Shown: positions 1 to 9,574, counted from the stretch's first letter. The stretch: DNA of 17,191 bases from Funneliformis mosseae (GCA_910592005.1 CAJVPP010001923.1:1-17191); one strand, 5' to 3'. A program made the numbers and translations. The notes: generated by a model not told the origin, from the letters alone.

Positions 1-86
1 AAAAAAAAAGGAAAAAAAAAAAAAAAACACTTTCATATAAGATTACATAAAGATTGAAAATAAAAAGAAAGCAAAAACATTGATTA

Positions 87-92
87 TTTATT
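87..92 (-). terminator. Candidate poly(A) signal AATAAA of the PB1-UBA gene
   Basis: On the minus strand AATAAA lies about 25 nt after the stop codon at 118-120. The distance suits a short 3' UTR, but the surrounding DNA is AT-rich. Confidence 0.35.
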
Positions 93-117
93 TGTTGTAT
101 ACTATAAGATATCTCTT

Positions 118-1776
118 CTACTCTTGACGTTCTAATAAAGCTTCAATGACTCGATCTAGATTTCCTTCATACAAGGTTAACAATTCAAAATATTGATCTT
201 CATCTCGCCAGAATCCCATATCGTTGAGAGTTTTAATTTCCTCGTAATAAGGACCCGTTGCGTCAGGTTCAGTAGGTTCAGTAGATACAGTAGGTTCCAA
301 AGCTAGAGTGAAAATTTCTCCTCTTGTATCTTCTCGAGCCTCTTCGTCTCGAGTTTCTTCTCGTACTTCTTCACGAGCTTCATCGCGTCTTCCTTCTCTA
401 TGTTCATCATGATCGCGATGACGACGGCGGGAACCGCGACGAAGATTTCTTGGAATACTCTGAGATCGATGTTCGCTTCCTCTTACATTTTGACGCATTT
501 CAAGTGAATCGGATTCAGGACGTGCTTGACTAGCCCAAGGGCAAGGGGTAGATTTTTGTGTTACTGGAAAAGATCCAGGAAGTGATGGTGGTGGTGAGAC
601 TTGACGCGTAAAAAACAAAGGTGGATGATCGTCAAAGAAAGTATCACGTCCTCGTTGTTGGTCTTGATCTTGCGATAGGCGATTGTTAAACAAAGGAGAA
701 TGATCGCTAAAGAAATTAATTTCCCGAGATTGATTATTATCTTGTTGTTCGCCTTGACCTTGCGATTCTTTCTCTTGTAGGTTATCCTGTGATTGATTTT
801 CTTGCGTGTTTTGTATGTTTTTTTCGATTATAGAACGAAGAAATTGATCCATCATTTCTCCAGCAAGTTTATGATCCTTTACAACATCTTTTTTGAATTG
901 ATCAAGCATTTTTTGAAATTGATCAGCAAGTTCGGATACAGTAGGTGTTTTATTATCTTGATTATTTAACGGTGTCTGTTCCAAAGAGGAAGGGAAAACA
1001 TTATTCGAAGAAGATTCTCCAATTATTTCCTTATGTTTGCCTTTGTCTTCTTTGTCTTTGTCACCTTTTCCTCCTTCGACTTCTTCGAAATATTTATCTA
1101 GGTCGTCTCTGCCAAGATAATTAGATGTAGGTAAGAAATTTAAAGAACCAAAGTCACCCTTATCTTCTTTACGTTCCTTGTCTTCCTTTTCTTCCTTGTC
1201 TTCTTCGTCATTAAGAGTGGGTGAGAATTTTAAAGAGCCAAATGATCCAATCTCATCATCCAAGGAAGTCTTTTTGCTTGATGATGATTTGTCTTCATAC
1301 AAAAGGGATACGGGTTGAATTGACGAACTTTCTTCTGAACCAATTTTGAAAAACTGCGCCTCTTGATTTGTAGTGCTGATAACATTCTTTTGTGAAACAT
1401 TTTCAGGATTGTCGGGATTGTCAAGATTGTCAAGATTGACCGTAAGAGCGCTTTGTGGAGGAGTTTTTACACCTTCAAACACCCAAGCTTCATTATTAGA
1501 ATCTTCACCGTCACTTGAATCACCAGTTGAAAATTTCAAATCAAATTTGATGTATGAAGCGGATAATTGAGAAGAGAGAACTTCTTGAAATTCCATATCA
1601 GTTGAAAGCGTGATTACATCACCGTCTTCATCGACATAAGAGAGAGTAAAAGTAGTTGATGTAGGGATATTATAAATATTACGAAGCTTTGCTTCCAAAC
1701 CAGTCCAAGTTGCGTTGTTGGTAGGAAGTACAAAACGACGAACCGTCTCTTTATAAGTTACTTTAATATTAACCAT
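118..1776 (-). CDS. PB1-UBA domain protein, p62/NBR1-like ubiquitin adaptor, single exon
   Basis: A 552-aa intronless ORF. Residues 2-82 look like a PB1 domain: basic residues K8, R13 and R14 near strand 1, and an acidic OPCA-type motif DEDGD at 49-53 followed by D60 and E62, so it could use both PB1 faces. Residues about 509-551 look like a UBA domain with the MGF loop at 520-522. In between are disordered acidic stretches, a likely amphipathic helix (283-326), a Gln-rich part (323-350) and an Arg/Glu-rich stretch (444-487). In p62/SQSTM1 and NBR1, PB1 drives oligomerisation and UBA binds ubiquitinated cargo; a similar cytosolic adaptor role here is inferred. Possible LC3-interacting cores are FGSL at 179-182 and 209-212. 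There is a single Cys (412), so no zinc-binding ZZ domain. The ATG follows a TATA-like box and precedes the whole PB1 fold. Domain calls are firm; the pathway is less so. Confidence 0.85.
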   Translation of the reverse strand: MVNIKVTYKETVRRFVLPTNNATWTGLEAKLRNIYNIPTSTTFTLSYVDEDGDVITLSTDMEFQEVLSSQLSASYIKFDLKFSTGDSSDGEDSNNEAWVFEGVKTPPQSALTVNLDNLDNPDNPENVSQKNVISTTNQEAQFFKIGSEESSSIQPVSLLYEDKSSSSKKTSLDDEIGSFGSLKFSPTLNDEEDKEEKEDKERKEDKGDFGSLNFLPTSNYLGRDDLDKYFEEVEGGKGDKDKEDKGKHKEIIGESSSNNVFPSSLEQTPLNNQDNKTPTVSELADQFQKMLDQFKKDVVKDHKLAGEMMDQFLRSIIEKNIQNTQENQSQDNLQEKESQGQGEQQDNNQSREINFFSDHSPLFNNRLSQDQDQQRGRDTFFDDHPPLFFTRQVSPPPSLPGSFPVTQKSTPCPWASQARPESDSLEMRQNVRGSEHRSQSIPRNLRRGSRRRHRDHDEHREGRRDEAREEVREETRDEEAREDTRGEIFTLALEPTVSTEPTEPDATGPYYEEIKTLNDMGFWRDEDQYFELLTLYEGNLDRVIEALLERQE

Positions 1777-1905
1777 GTTTATTTATTTAATTTTTTTTTT
1801 TTTTTCGTTTTCCTTTAGAAAAAAAAAAAAAAAAAAAAATAGTTTTTTGAAGGGATGAAATGAAAAGAAAAGAAAAATGCGTGGGTAAAAAACCCATTCT
1901 ACTCT

Positions 1906-1915
1906 TATTTATATA
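1906..1915 (-). promoter_or_regulatory. TATA-like box of the PB1-UBA gene
   Basis: On the minus strand this reads TATATAAATA, about 130 nt upstream of the ATG at 1776. A small inverted repeat TGGGT-N5-ACCCA (1882-1896) and A/T tracts lie between box and ATG. Placement is plausible, but AT-rich DNA yields such matches by chance. Confidence 0.35.
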
Positions 1916-2095
1916 ATAATTTGTATACTTCATTGTTATGATTGCCAAGATACCGGAGTTAACCGGAATTTATATAGTTACATTAAGTTTAGCCGAATGG
2001 TATGATTACAAAACACCTCAAAATGGATTTTCCTAAAAGTCTGGATTTAAAACGTAACCCATGGTTAACTGAATACGTATGTATTTTTGGAAACG

Positions 2096-2447
2096 CACGT
2101 GGCCCCATTACGTGTCCTTCTACGTTCGGTTACCTTCTTTATCCTTTTCGTTAGAGAAATAAAAATAATATTGTTATGTAAAACTTTCAAACGTATCCAT
2201 GATAGATTCTATCGTTTTGAATGTAGATCGCTGATGACGTTAGAAATTCTCACGTGGTTCTTGATCATTAAAGGAAAAGGGCAGCTCATTATGAATTTTT
2301 TATTTGTATATATTATTTTTATTATTTTTTAATGTCAAAGATAGCGATGCTCATGAAAGAAATAAAACAAAAAAAAAAACATTACATTTATTTCTTTCAT
2401 TTTAACGTATGGTTAAAAATCAAAAAGTATCAAAACATTAACACGTG
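2096..2447. promoter_or_regulatory. Cluster of three CACGTG E-boxes
   Basis: Perfect CACGTG hexamers at 2096-2101, 2251-2256 and 2442-2447. The last is in the context GTCACGTG (minus strand), the Cbf1-type extension of an E-box. Related ACGTG/TGACGT cores lie at about 2110 and 2235. In DNA this AT-rich three such hexamers in 350 bp are unlikely by chance. In fungi bHLH factors such as Cbf1 and Pho4 bind this core. Which of the two flanking genes it serves is unknown. Confidence 0.4.
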
Positions 2448-2780
2448 ACGCAAAAAAGTTGTGACCAATGAATAAAGTAGCCAAAAAAAAATATATATAT
2501 ATATATAACCTGATAGCCTGGACCACCTAAACCGGATCCGGTCGGGATCAGATTCGGTCTTTTTGATGCCCGAATTCAGTAATAACTCGTAAGCTAGGTG
2601 TGTAAAACGACATCCTATTAATTGAATATTAAATAGAAAAAAAATCCTATTAAAACATCAAACTTACCGTCAAACTACTCGAATAGACTATCTTTATTAA
2701 CATTCGACCCGATTATTGTGTTACTACAAATTCATGCAATAAATAAATGAATTATTAAAATTAATCATTCTCCATTTTTT

Positions 2781-2788
2781 TATAAATA
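2781..2788 (+). promoter_or_regulatory. TATA-like box of the BTB gene
   Basis: TATAAATA lies 71 nt upstream of the ATG at 2852, with T-rich sequence before it. Position and sequence suit a fungal core promoter. Confidence 0.35.
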
Positions 2789-2851
2789 TTCGGTACTAAA
2801 ACGAAAACTTTTTTCTTACAAAGAAAATTAAGAGAAAGGATCATATTTATC

Positions 2852-3861
2852 ATGTCTTCTCCTTCAAAGAAAATTGATATCAGTGAAAATATAAAACGAA
2901 GTGCTGAACGTACAATCATCCTAAATGTTGGAGGAATCAAGGTAAAGTAGGGGAAAAAAAAAAAACAAATAAAAAATTAATTCAATCATTTTCTTTTTTA
3001 CATCAGATGATATCTAACGTTACGAATTTTTTTTTTTTTTTTTTAAAAAAAATAAATTATCAAAAATATCTATAGTATGAAACGTACGCTTCAACTTTAA
3101 CATCATATCCTGATACATTATTGGGAACAATGTTTCAAGATAAAAATCGAGCATTACTTCACCCACAAGCTGGCAATACGTATTTTTTTGACAGAAATGG
3201 GTATGCTTTTAGATATATAATGGAATTTTATCGTACCGGTAAATTATTGTTAAGTGAACGTGATAAAGATAAGGTTACTTTTGTAACCCTTGATGAAATT
3301 GAAAAAGAAATTGATTATTTTCATATTCCCGTTACTGAAGAAGAAGATGTTGTTGAATTTGATGACGATAATTTGATGATCGAAAAACAAACCAACAGCA
3401 GAAACAAAAATAATGTTCATCATCCTTCTCCTGCTTCCGTTTTAATACATAAACATGCTGGAGCTAAAGTTGATCAATTTATTAATGCTTTGGAGAATTT
3501 GATTTATGAAGCTATGGGTAACTTTGAAGAATGGATCGAATTGAAATTTTTTTCAACCATTCTTGATGTTGAAACTTATTGGAACGAAACGGAACCAACT
3601 TTAAAATTCTCTTATATACCTATCATTAAACCTTATGGTGTAATAGGTTATTATATTCTTGAAAAATTTTCTAAAGAGATTCAATCATATTTTGAAACTA
3701 CAATGCAAAGTATTTCTTTTCAATCTGATCAAGTTACTGGTGAATTAACTTCTATAGGAAATTGTACTAATTATTATAAAATTTCTATCAACATTAAAGA
3801 TAATTATACTAAAGAAGATATCATAATACATACTAGATTAGACAATTATAGAGTCAGTTAA
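2852..3861 (+). CDS. BTB/POZ (KCTD-type T1) domain protein, two exons
   Basis: Exon 1 is 2852-2941 (30 codons); a 134-nt intron 2942-3075 (GTAAAG...CTATAG) joins in phase 0 to exon 2, 3076-3861, giving 291 aa. Residues about 20-95 form a BTB_2/K-tetra fold: ILNVGG in exon 1, then YETYASTL, SYPDTLLGTMF, and after them FFDRNGYAFRYIMEFYRTGKL. The join is well supported because the intron splits the conserved NVGG(I)K-YETY segment exactly. In KCTD-type proteins this domain makes oligomers and often recruits Cullin-3. The acidic linker (about 105-120) and the C-terminal 160 residues match no family I recognise and lack zinc-finger or kelch features. Small BTB proteins with unknown tails are common in expanded fungal families. 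The exact partner cannot be told. It runs convergent to the ASNSD1-like gene. Confidence 0.85.
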
Positions 3862-4395
3862 CTGATATTGATGTCTTTTTCTTCTTTTTTATAAAAAGTT
3901 ACAAACACTTTATTTTTGTATATTAATAATCAATCTACAATTTAAAAGATCAAATGATTTTTTTTTTAAATTAATATTACTATTTAATTTATGTGTGTAT
4001 ATATAATATATATATAAATATAATATATACATGCATATCTATATATTTGTTTTTTTTTTTTTGTTTTTATTTATAAATGAAAGGATAATAATTTATAATA
4101 TGTAAGTATAAATTTCATATTAATATATTTTGATTAAGAACATTATTATAAATCTCAATATAAGCCATCCTATGCATGTTAAAATTGAAGTGATTAACAG
4201 TATATCAATTTATTTATTTATTTATCAACAGATCAGGGAGAGTAATATATTTTATTATTTATATAGTTATTAATAAATCTAAATTTTACATAAAAATCAT
4301 TATAATGATATCTGTATTAATACTTTTAAAATGATTCATAATGCTTAAAATATCAATTTACTCACCTATTTCAATATCATTAACTGTATAATTAT
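3862..4395. other. Convergent intergenic region, AT microsatellites
   Basis: 534 bp between two stop codons. It holds alternating TA tracts (about 3998-4045), poly-T runs (3958-3968, 4050-4063) and an ATTT-repeat run near 4209-4226. No open frame, RNA gene or transposon end was recognised. 3' UTRs of both neighbours must lie here. Confidence 0.6.
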
Positions 4396-7171
4396 TTATT
4401 CCTTACCAACTTTCATATTTCCCTTCTCTTTGTTATTCTCACCGGTCATCTTTGCAGTCTTTGCTCCGAATTGTATAGCTCTTTTCCATAAAGAACTTGC
4501 ATTAAATAGTCCTAATTGTCTCGCTACATGACGTAACAAAAGTTTTTCTCCAATCCCTCTTTCATACCTCATATCCATTTTAGTATGCATAGGCAATGAA
4601 CATAAGAAAGACACAACATTTGATGCGAGATAAGGAAACCTTGATTCTTTAGAGTGTGAAGAAATTATCCTATCATCTCTGCCTAAAAAAGAATATTTAT
4701 GAGAAAAAATTCTTTCTTTTCAAACATCATTCGTTTCAATATATTTATTAATTAATTTAGGTTCCTTTACCTAAATTTCTGGTTGAGATTCTATCAACAT
4801 CCAGTTGTATCTAAACAATATTATTGATAAGATAGAAAATTGTTTGATTTTATTTTTAATATAAAAAAGAAGAAAAATTCAATTACCTCTTCAATTAGTT
4901 TTTGCCAACCACCGTGCCTAAACGCCTCACGGTGTCTTGAATATCCTCCCAACAACTCATCTGCTCCAACTCCTACGAGTATAACTCTAGCTTTGCTTTC
5001 ATAATCAATCATTACCTATTAAAAATATAAATTAAAATTAACAGCTTATAATAAGATAAGGCTTACTATATAATATAATAATAAGTTTTTTAACCTCCGG
5101 ATTTTCTGAACTGGAAATTTGACCTGTAAAATATAAAGGTTACTGGCGCGTCAAATATGCTTTGCAACTTGCAAAATCGATGAAATGAATTTCATCATAC
5201 AAACCCTTTCCGCGAACTGCAAACCAAAAAGCCATCGCTATGCTCTATTTTATTAAAAAGATAAGTCATACTAATATTTTGTTTATTTATTTCATGCGCC
5301 TCCGACTTACCAAATCCATAATTGTATCTGATGGAGCCATTACTTCCGTTATTTCGATCTTAAAAGCACAAGCTTCTTCATATGGGACATTCACTTCTAC
5401 AAAGTTCCATATACGATCAGGTGCTATTTTCCTATATATAAATCTAAGTCGTTTATAATTTTTTCATGAATAAATAATAAAATTCTTCTCGGTACCTCAA
5501 TTCCTCAACTCCTTGTATTCCCGTCAACCTATCCGGAACATTATAAATAGATTTCTTAGGAACATCTTGAGAAATCTTTTTCTTTTTATCTTTCTTTGCT
5601 TGCTGAATCCTTGGATTTTCAAACCCTACATTCAATAAATCAATTGCTTCTTCCTTTGGAATATATTTATCTGCTAAAACAGCAAGGCAGATACAATCTA
5701 ATCCTCCAGAAAACATGATAGCCACTCTAGCATCCGAAATTGATCTAATAATACACGAGAAAATTGGGTTTTTTTTTTATTTTTATAAAATAATCTCCTC
5801 TTGAATAAATAAAGATTTTTAAAGCCAATCATTTATTTACCTTGTACGTGGAATATCTATAACGCGTCGTTTTACGGAATCTCCCAATTCTTCGATTAGT
5901 TTATCTATAGCTGCTTGGATTTCAGGTGATATGGCTGGAATGAAAGAATGATTGGATACGTCTAATGGATTCGGCAATTGAGGTAGATCTTCAGAGCCTG
6001 GAAGAGTGTCATTAACTCTGCCAAAAGGTAAAGTCTACCGATTCGAAATTTGTTTGATCAATATATTTCGTTTAATTCGTTAATTTGGCCCATTTAAAAT
6101 ATCTATAGATTCTTGCCATCACACACGACGAATCATTGACTGATTCATTTACTTCATGCCATTTGTAATGTGTCAAGAAATTTTCCAGAGATTCTTCGAA
6201 GTTAAAATAGAATGTTAAATTATTACTACGATAATAGATTATATAAATAAAAATAAATAAAAAATATAAACACCTAATGAAGCCAGTGACAACATTTTAT
6301 TTAAATCTAAACAGAATATACCGCTAGCTGGAACTTCTGCAAAATAAGGTAATGAAGTAGATGCTTCTGAGGCTTGTGAAACTTTACATCCTACAGATGT
6401 TAATATGAAATTGTCATCTCCTTCGGAAGGTAAATGCCATAATAAAGAACGTCTTCCCAAGCAATCTCGTCCAAACCATAATTTACGTTTTGAATTCTAC
6501 ATTCAAAGGTTATTAAGATTATAGATATTCGAATCGAAAACAAAGAATGTAAATATAAACCTGCCAGTACACAATCGCGTATGGTCCTTCGATCTTCCGA
6601 AGAATCTCAAGTATCTCATTATTTTGATCCTTATCATTTTCAACCTTGTAACTTTCTTTCAAAGCTGCAAAGAGATATTTTGTATCATTTTCTCCAGGTG
6701 GAACCTAATAAACATAAATGAAAGACAACATGATGCTTTATATCAAGTAAATTATAAAAATTCCTTTGGCATATACATTATCTTACCTCAATACCATCAA
6801 ATATTTCCCCGTTCCATAATAACACATCTTGTTCATCGTTATCTATCAAAGGTTGTTTATTAACAGTAGGTCCTCGTAAATGCAAAACTGCGCCATAAAA
6901 TATTAAATTGATTTCGAATGAAGTGGTAAATTGGATTGATTTAGAGAATTTCCCTTGAATGTCCGGTCCTGTAATTATTAAATACGATATGACTTAGATT
7001 AAACATACAGCATTAAGCTTTATAGGGAAAAATTGAATTGGATGATGAACATCGATAATCAATCATAAAATTACCACGTTGTTTATTTCGAATAATCAAT
7101 TGATTCCACAATTCATCGTGGAATGAATCATTTATGACAGATTTTTGTAATCGAAATAATATGCCACACAT
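4396..7171 (-). CDS. ASNSD1: ASNSD1-type asparagine synthetase domain protein, 13 exons
   Basis: Exons on the minus strand: 7171-7075, 6968-6787, 6704-6561, 6496-6274, 6193-6153, 6034-5841, 5744-5496, 5431-5311, 5244-5205, 5123-5095, 5015-4887, 4810-4771, 4682-4396; introns are 64-118 nt, all GT...AG, and phases agree throughout, giving 591 aa. The N-terminus is a class II glutamine amidotransferase (Cys2 nucleophile, RGPD at 32-35, LLWNGE, WFGRD). The C-terminus is an asparagine synthetase ATP-pyrophosphatase fold with SGGLDC (306-311), GVGADELLGGYSRHR (455-469), GRDDR (497-501) and SRFPYL (510-515). Segments RIWNFVE, PDRLTG and GIGEKLL are typical of ASNSD1 (human about 640 aa) rather than of true asparagine synthetase. 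Whether ASNSD1 makes asparagine is not settled. An AATAAA overlaps the stop codon. The 41-, 40-, 29- and 40-nt exons are the least certain parts; exon 5/6 rests mainly on phase. Confidence 0.9.
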
Positions 7172-7357
7172 TTTATATAAAATATAACAAAATTAGTTGA
7201 TAAATAAATGATATAACATTATAATATAATTCCTATTATAAAACAATGGAAACGTATATTTAAAGGTTAAATTCGTTTTTTTTTTTTTCTAAAATTGAAT
7301 TCTAGTTCGAAATTTGATCAACTTTAATAATCGATCCGTGTTACATTACCTACAATA

Positions 7358-7384
7358 CGCCACGATCAACGTATCCGCCACGAT
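7358..7384 (+). repeat. Direct repeat CGCCACGAT, possible regulatory element
   Basis: Two identical 9-mers start 18 bp apart, close to two helical turns, in the middle of the divergent promoter. They are GC-rich relative to the spacer. A site for a DNA-binding protein is possible but not shown. Confidence 0.35.
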
Positions 7385-7543
7385 GCCATTGTTCTTTTAT
7401 TTAATAAGTTTTTGTCAAATCATATGAATTTATTGCTATTATAGAAAGTTATGACTGTATTTAGCATTATGCAAGAATTTGCACACAGTTTCAAATTATG
7501 TTTGTAATGGTTGTCCGAACTTTTTTTTTCTCGCTCCCTATTC

Positions 7544-7553
7544 TATATATAAT
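7544..7553 (+). promoter_or_regulatory. TATA-like box of the ADP-ribosylhydrolase gene
   Basis: TATATATAAT about 100 nt upstream of the ATG at 7654, preceded by a pyrimidine-rich stretch as in many fungal promoters. A second TA run sits at about 7606-7620, nearer the ATG. Confidence 0.3.
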
Positions 7554-7653
7554 AAGTGATAATTACGTTCCTCGAAACACTTGAAAATTATAAACATAAG
7601 TTTTTATATATATATATATTTTTTTTAATCAAAAATAAGAAAATTCTTTGACA

Positions 7654-9458
7654 ATGAATATACCTGAAAATGCTTCTAAACTTAGTTTGGATGAAATTTA
7701 TGATAAAATGAAAGGTTGTATTTACGGTAAGTATCTTTTAATAAATATGAGATATTAATGTAAACTTTTATTAAATTTACCTGATATTTTCTTTAAATAA
7801 AAGGAGCTGCACTCGGTGACGCCATAGGGTTGGCCGCGGAGTTTATGTCAAAAGCAGCAGCTAGAAAATTATACGGTATTGGCCCAATAGCATTTGGATC
7901 AGAGAAAGGTTATGAATTTTACATTGATCAACATCGAGGAAGATGGGATGACGGTGATTGGACCGATGACATGGGTAAATTAAAAATTAGTAAAGTACAC
8001 TTCTTTGTAATCTATCTAAAGGTATTAAAATGTGTTCAATCTAGATCAACAGCTACTTATAATTGATTCATTGACTGCGACAAATGGATTATTTAATTCT
8101 CGTGATTTTGCGCGTCGATTGCATAAATGGGTTAATCATGGATATCCGGAACTTGATAACAAGCCTCCTAATGGCTTAGGTAAGTTAACTCAACTATCAA
8201 AATCGAAATCAAAAAAATATATGTGTTTGCTCATAATTCTTTATTAGGATTAACTGTTGGATCAGTATTGGAACATCCCAAGTTTGAATCTAAACCACAT
8301 CGCGCAGCTTGGGACGTATGGGTTAAATTTGATCGTAATATGGCGGCCAACGGTGCACTGATGAGGACTGCGATATTAGGTGTCCCATCCTTTTGGGATG
8401 AAAAACAAGTGATAAAACAAACCTTACAGGCAACAAAGGTTACTCATGCGGATCCAAGATGTTGTATATCAAGTATAATCGTAACAATATTAATTTCGAG
8501 ATTATTAAAAGATAATATGCAAGAAGTTCTACCTGATCTAGACGATGAAACAAAAGGAGAGATTTTGAAATGGACGCAATCCGGAAATCCCGATAATCGA
8601 CCAGATTTTGATATTGATTCAGGAGATCCTCCATCGACAACTAAAGCGCGTTCAATTAATAAAGATACAACGAAAAAGAAAAATATTATTAGTAAAGTAA
8701 TTAATAAAGTTGGTGATTCATTAAAGGGAAAAAAATCTGACAAAAGATCAGAATGGTCGAATTATGGAAGAAAAAGTAAAGATCAATCGAAACACAAATC
8801 TCGTGAAGACGCTAAAATTCCTGAAAATCTTCCGCCTGGGATTGAAACATATGGAGCTGATCCTATGATATTATCATTAACTCGTGCTGTTGTGGATCGT
8901 TACAAATTTATTGTCAATTCAACTCCCGTTGAGCAACAACCTGATGGACCACAAAATTCACGAGCTCTTAAAACTGATATTGGTGAAAAGGCACTTTTAC
9001 AACATTGTTTTCCTGAAAATTTAACGGCTCTTAAATTAGACGAATCATCTTCTATTGGATATGTTTATAAATGTCTTGGATCAGCATTATATTGTTTTAC
9101 AAGGAATTTGAATCAACAATCAGATGAGGGTGAAGCTTTTAAGAAAATTATTACCGAATTGGCATTAGAGGCTGGGTAAATAAAAAAAAAATAATATATA
9201 TATTACTGTAAATACTTTTTTGAGATTAAATGGAAGCTTTATTAACTTTACTAAATAAATTTCAGTGATTCTGATACAAATGCTACAGTTGCTGGAGCTC
9301 TGTTGGGTGCTAGAATTGGATTTAAAAAATTACCTAAATCTTGGGTAGAAGGATTAAAATTTAATTCATGGTTAGAAGATAGGGTGAATGGTCTTTGGGC
9401 TATAATCTCTGGTAAAGAAGATTGGGTTGAAGTTGACGATGAAATTTTACAAAGTTAA
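7654..9458 (+). CDS. ADP-ribosylglycohydrolase (DraG/ARH family), five exons
   Basis: Exons 7654-7726, 7804-7974, 8045-8179, 8248-9175 and 9266-9458; introns are 77, 70, 68 and 90 nt with GTAAGT/GTAAAT donors; total 499 aa. The family removes ADP-ribose from proteins or ADP-ribose conjugates using two bound Mg2+ ions. Visible motifs are GAALGDAIG (25-33), WTDDM (77-81), NGALMR (161-166), THADPRC (192-198) and GDSDTNATVAGALLGA (436-451). The expected metal ligands T78, D79, D80, D437, D439 and T440 are present, so it is probably active. The usual WTDDT reads WTDDM. A lysine-rich, low-complexity insertion at about 245-318 lengthens the protein; many family members are near 300-360 aa. No signal peptide or membrane segment is visible, suggesting cytosol or nucleus. 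The substrate cannot be deduced. Confidence 0.9.
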
Positions 9459-9568
9459 TTCATTAATAATTTAACATTATATATATAATATAAATGAATG
9501 CATTTGTAATTTTGTTTGTATTATTTAAGAAAGATCTTGTAAAAGTAATGTTTTAATAATAATTTACC

Positions 9569-9574
9569 AATAAA
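9569..9574 (+). terminator. Candidate poly(A) signal AATAAA of the ADP-ribosylhydrolase gene
   Basis: AATAAA about 110 nt after the stop codon at 9456-9458, inside the 200-bp gap to the convergent helicase gene. The best, though unproven, match in this gap. Confidence 0.35.

Larger units (their letters stand above)
1777..2851. other. Divergent intergenic region between the PB1-UBA and BTB genes
   Basis: 1075 bp with no supported gene. It holds a poly-T/poly-A tract next to the PB1-UBA ATG (1792-1840), TATA-like boxes on each side (1906-1915 minus, 2781-2788 plus), three perfect CACGTG E-boxes (2096, 2251, 2442), a TA dinucleotide run at about 2489-2508, and a small GC-richer patch with the 12-bp palindrome ACCGGATCCGGT (2531-2542). 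An 81-codon open frame at 2087-2332 has no ATG start and no recognisable domain. Confidence 0.6.
7172..7653. other. Divergent promoter region of the ASNSD1-like and ADP-ribosylhydrolase genes
   Basis: 482 bp between two start codons. It holds a direct repeat CGCCACGAT (7358-7366 and 7376-7384, 18 bp apart), a poly-T tract (about 7279-7289), a pyrimidine-rich stretch (7521-7542) and a TATA-like run just before the plus-strand gene. No further gene was seen. Confidence 0.55.

Noticed and set aside
324..1570. Antisense open frames opposite the PB1-UBA gene (324-533, 1373-1570) and a second minus frame (1230-1433)
   Set aside because: They mirror the repetitive acidic and Ser-rich codons of the real gene and have no domain of their own.
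2087..2332. 81-codon plus-strand open frame in the divergent spacer
   Set aside because: No ATG at its start, no domain, Phe/Ile-rich composition typical of AT-rich spacer; it also covers likely promoter sites.
4374..4390. CATTAACTGTATA considered as a partner end for the pogo/Tigger-like termini
   Set aside because: Match is limited to about 8 bases and lies by the ASNSD1-like stop codon; no subterminal similarity.
5240..5458. Plus-strand open frames over the ASNSD1-like gene (5240-5458, 6624-6863)
   Set aside because: They lie opposite well-supported exons and include introns; no recognisable protein.
8440..8743. Two minus-strand open frames over the ADP-ribosylhydrolase
   Set aside because: Shadows of exon 4, whose catalytic motifs are in the plus-strand frame.
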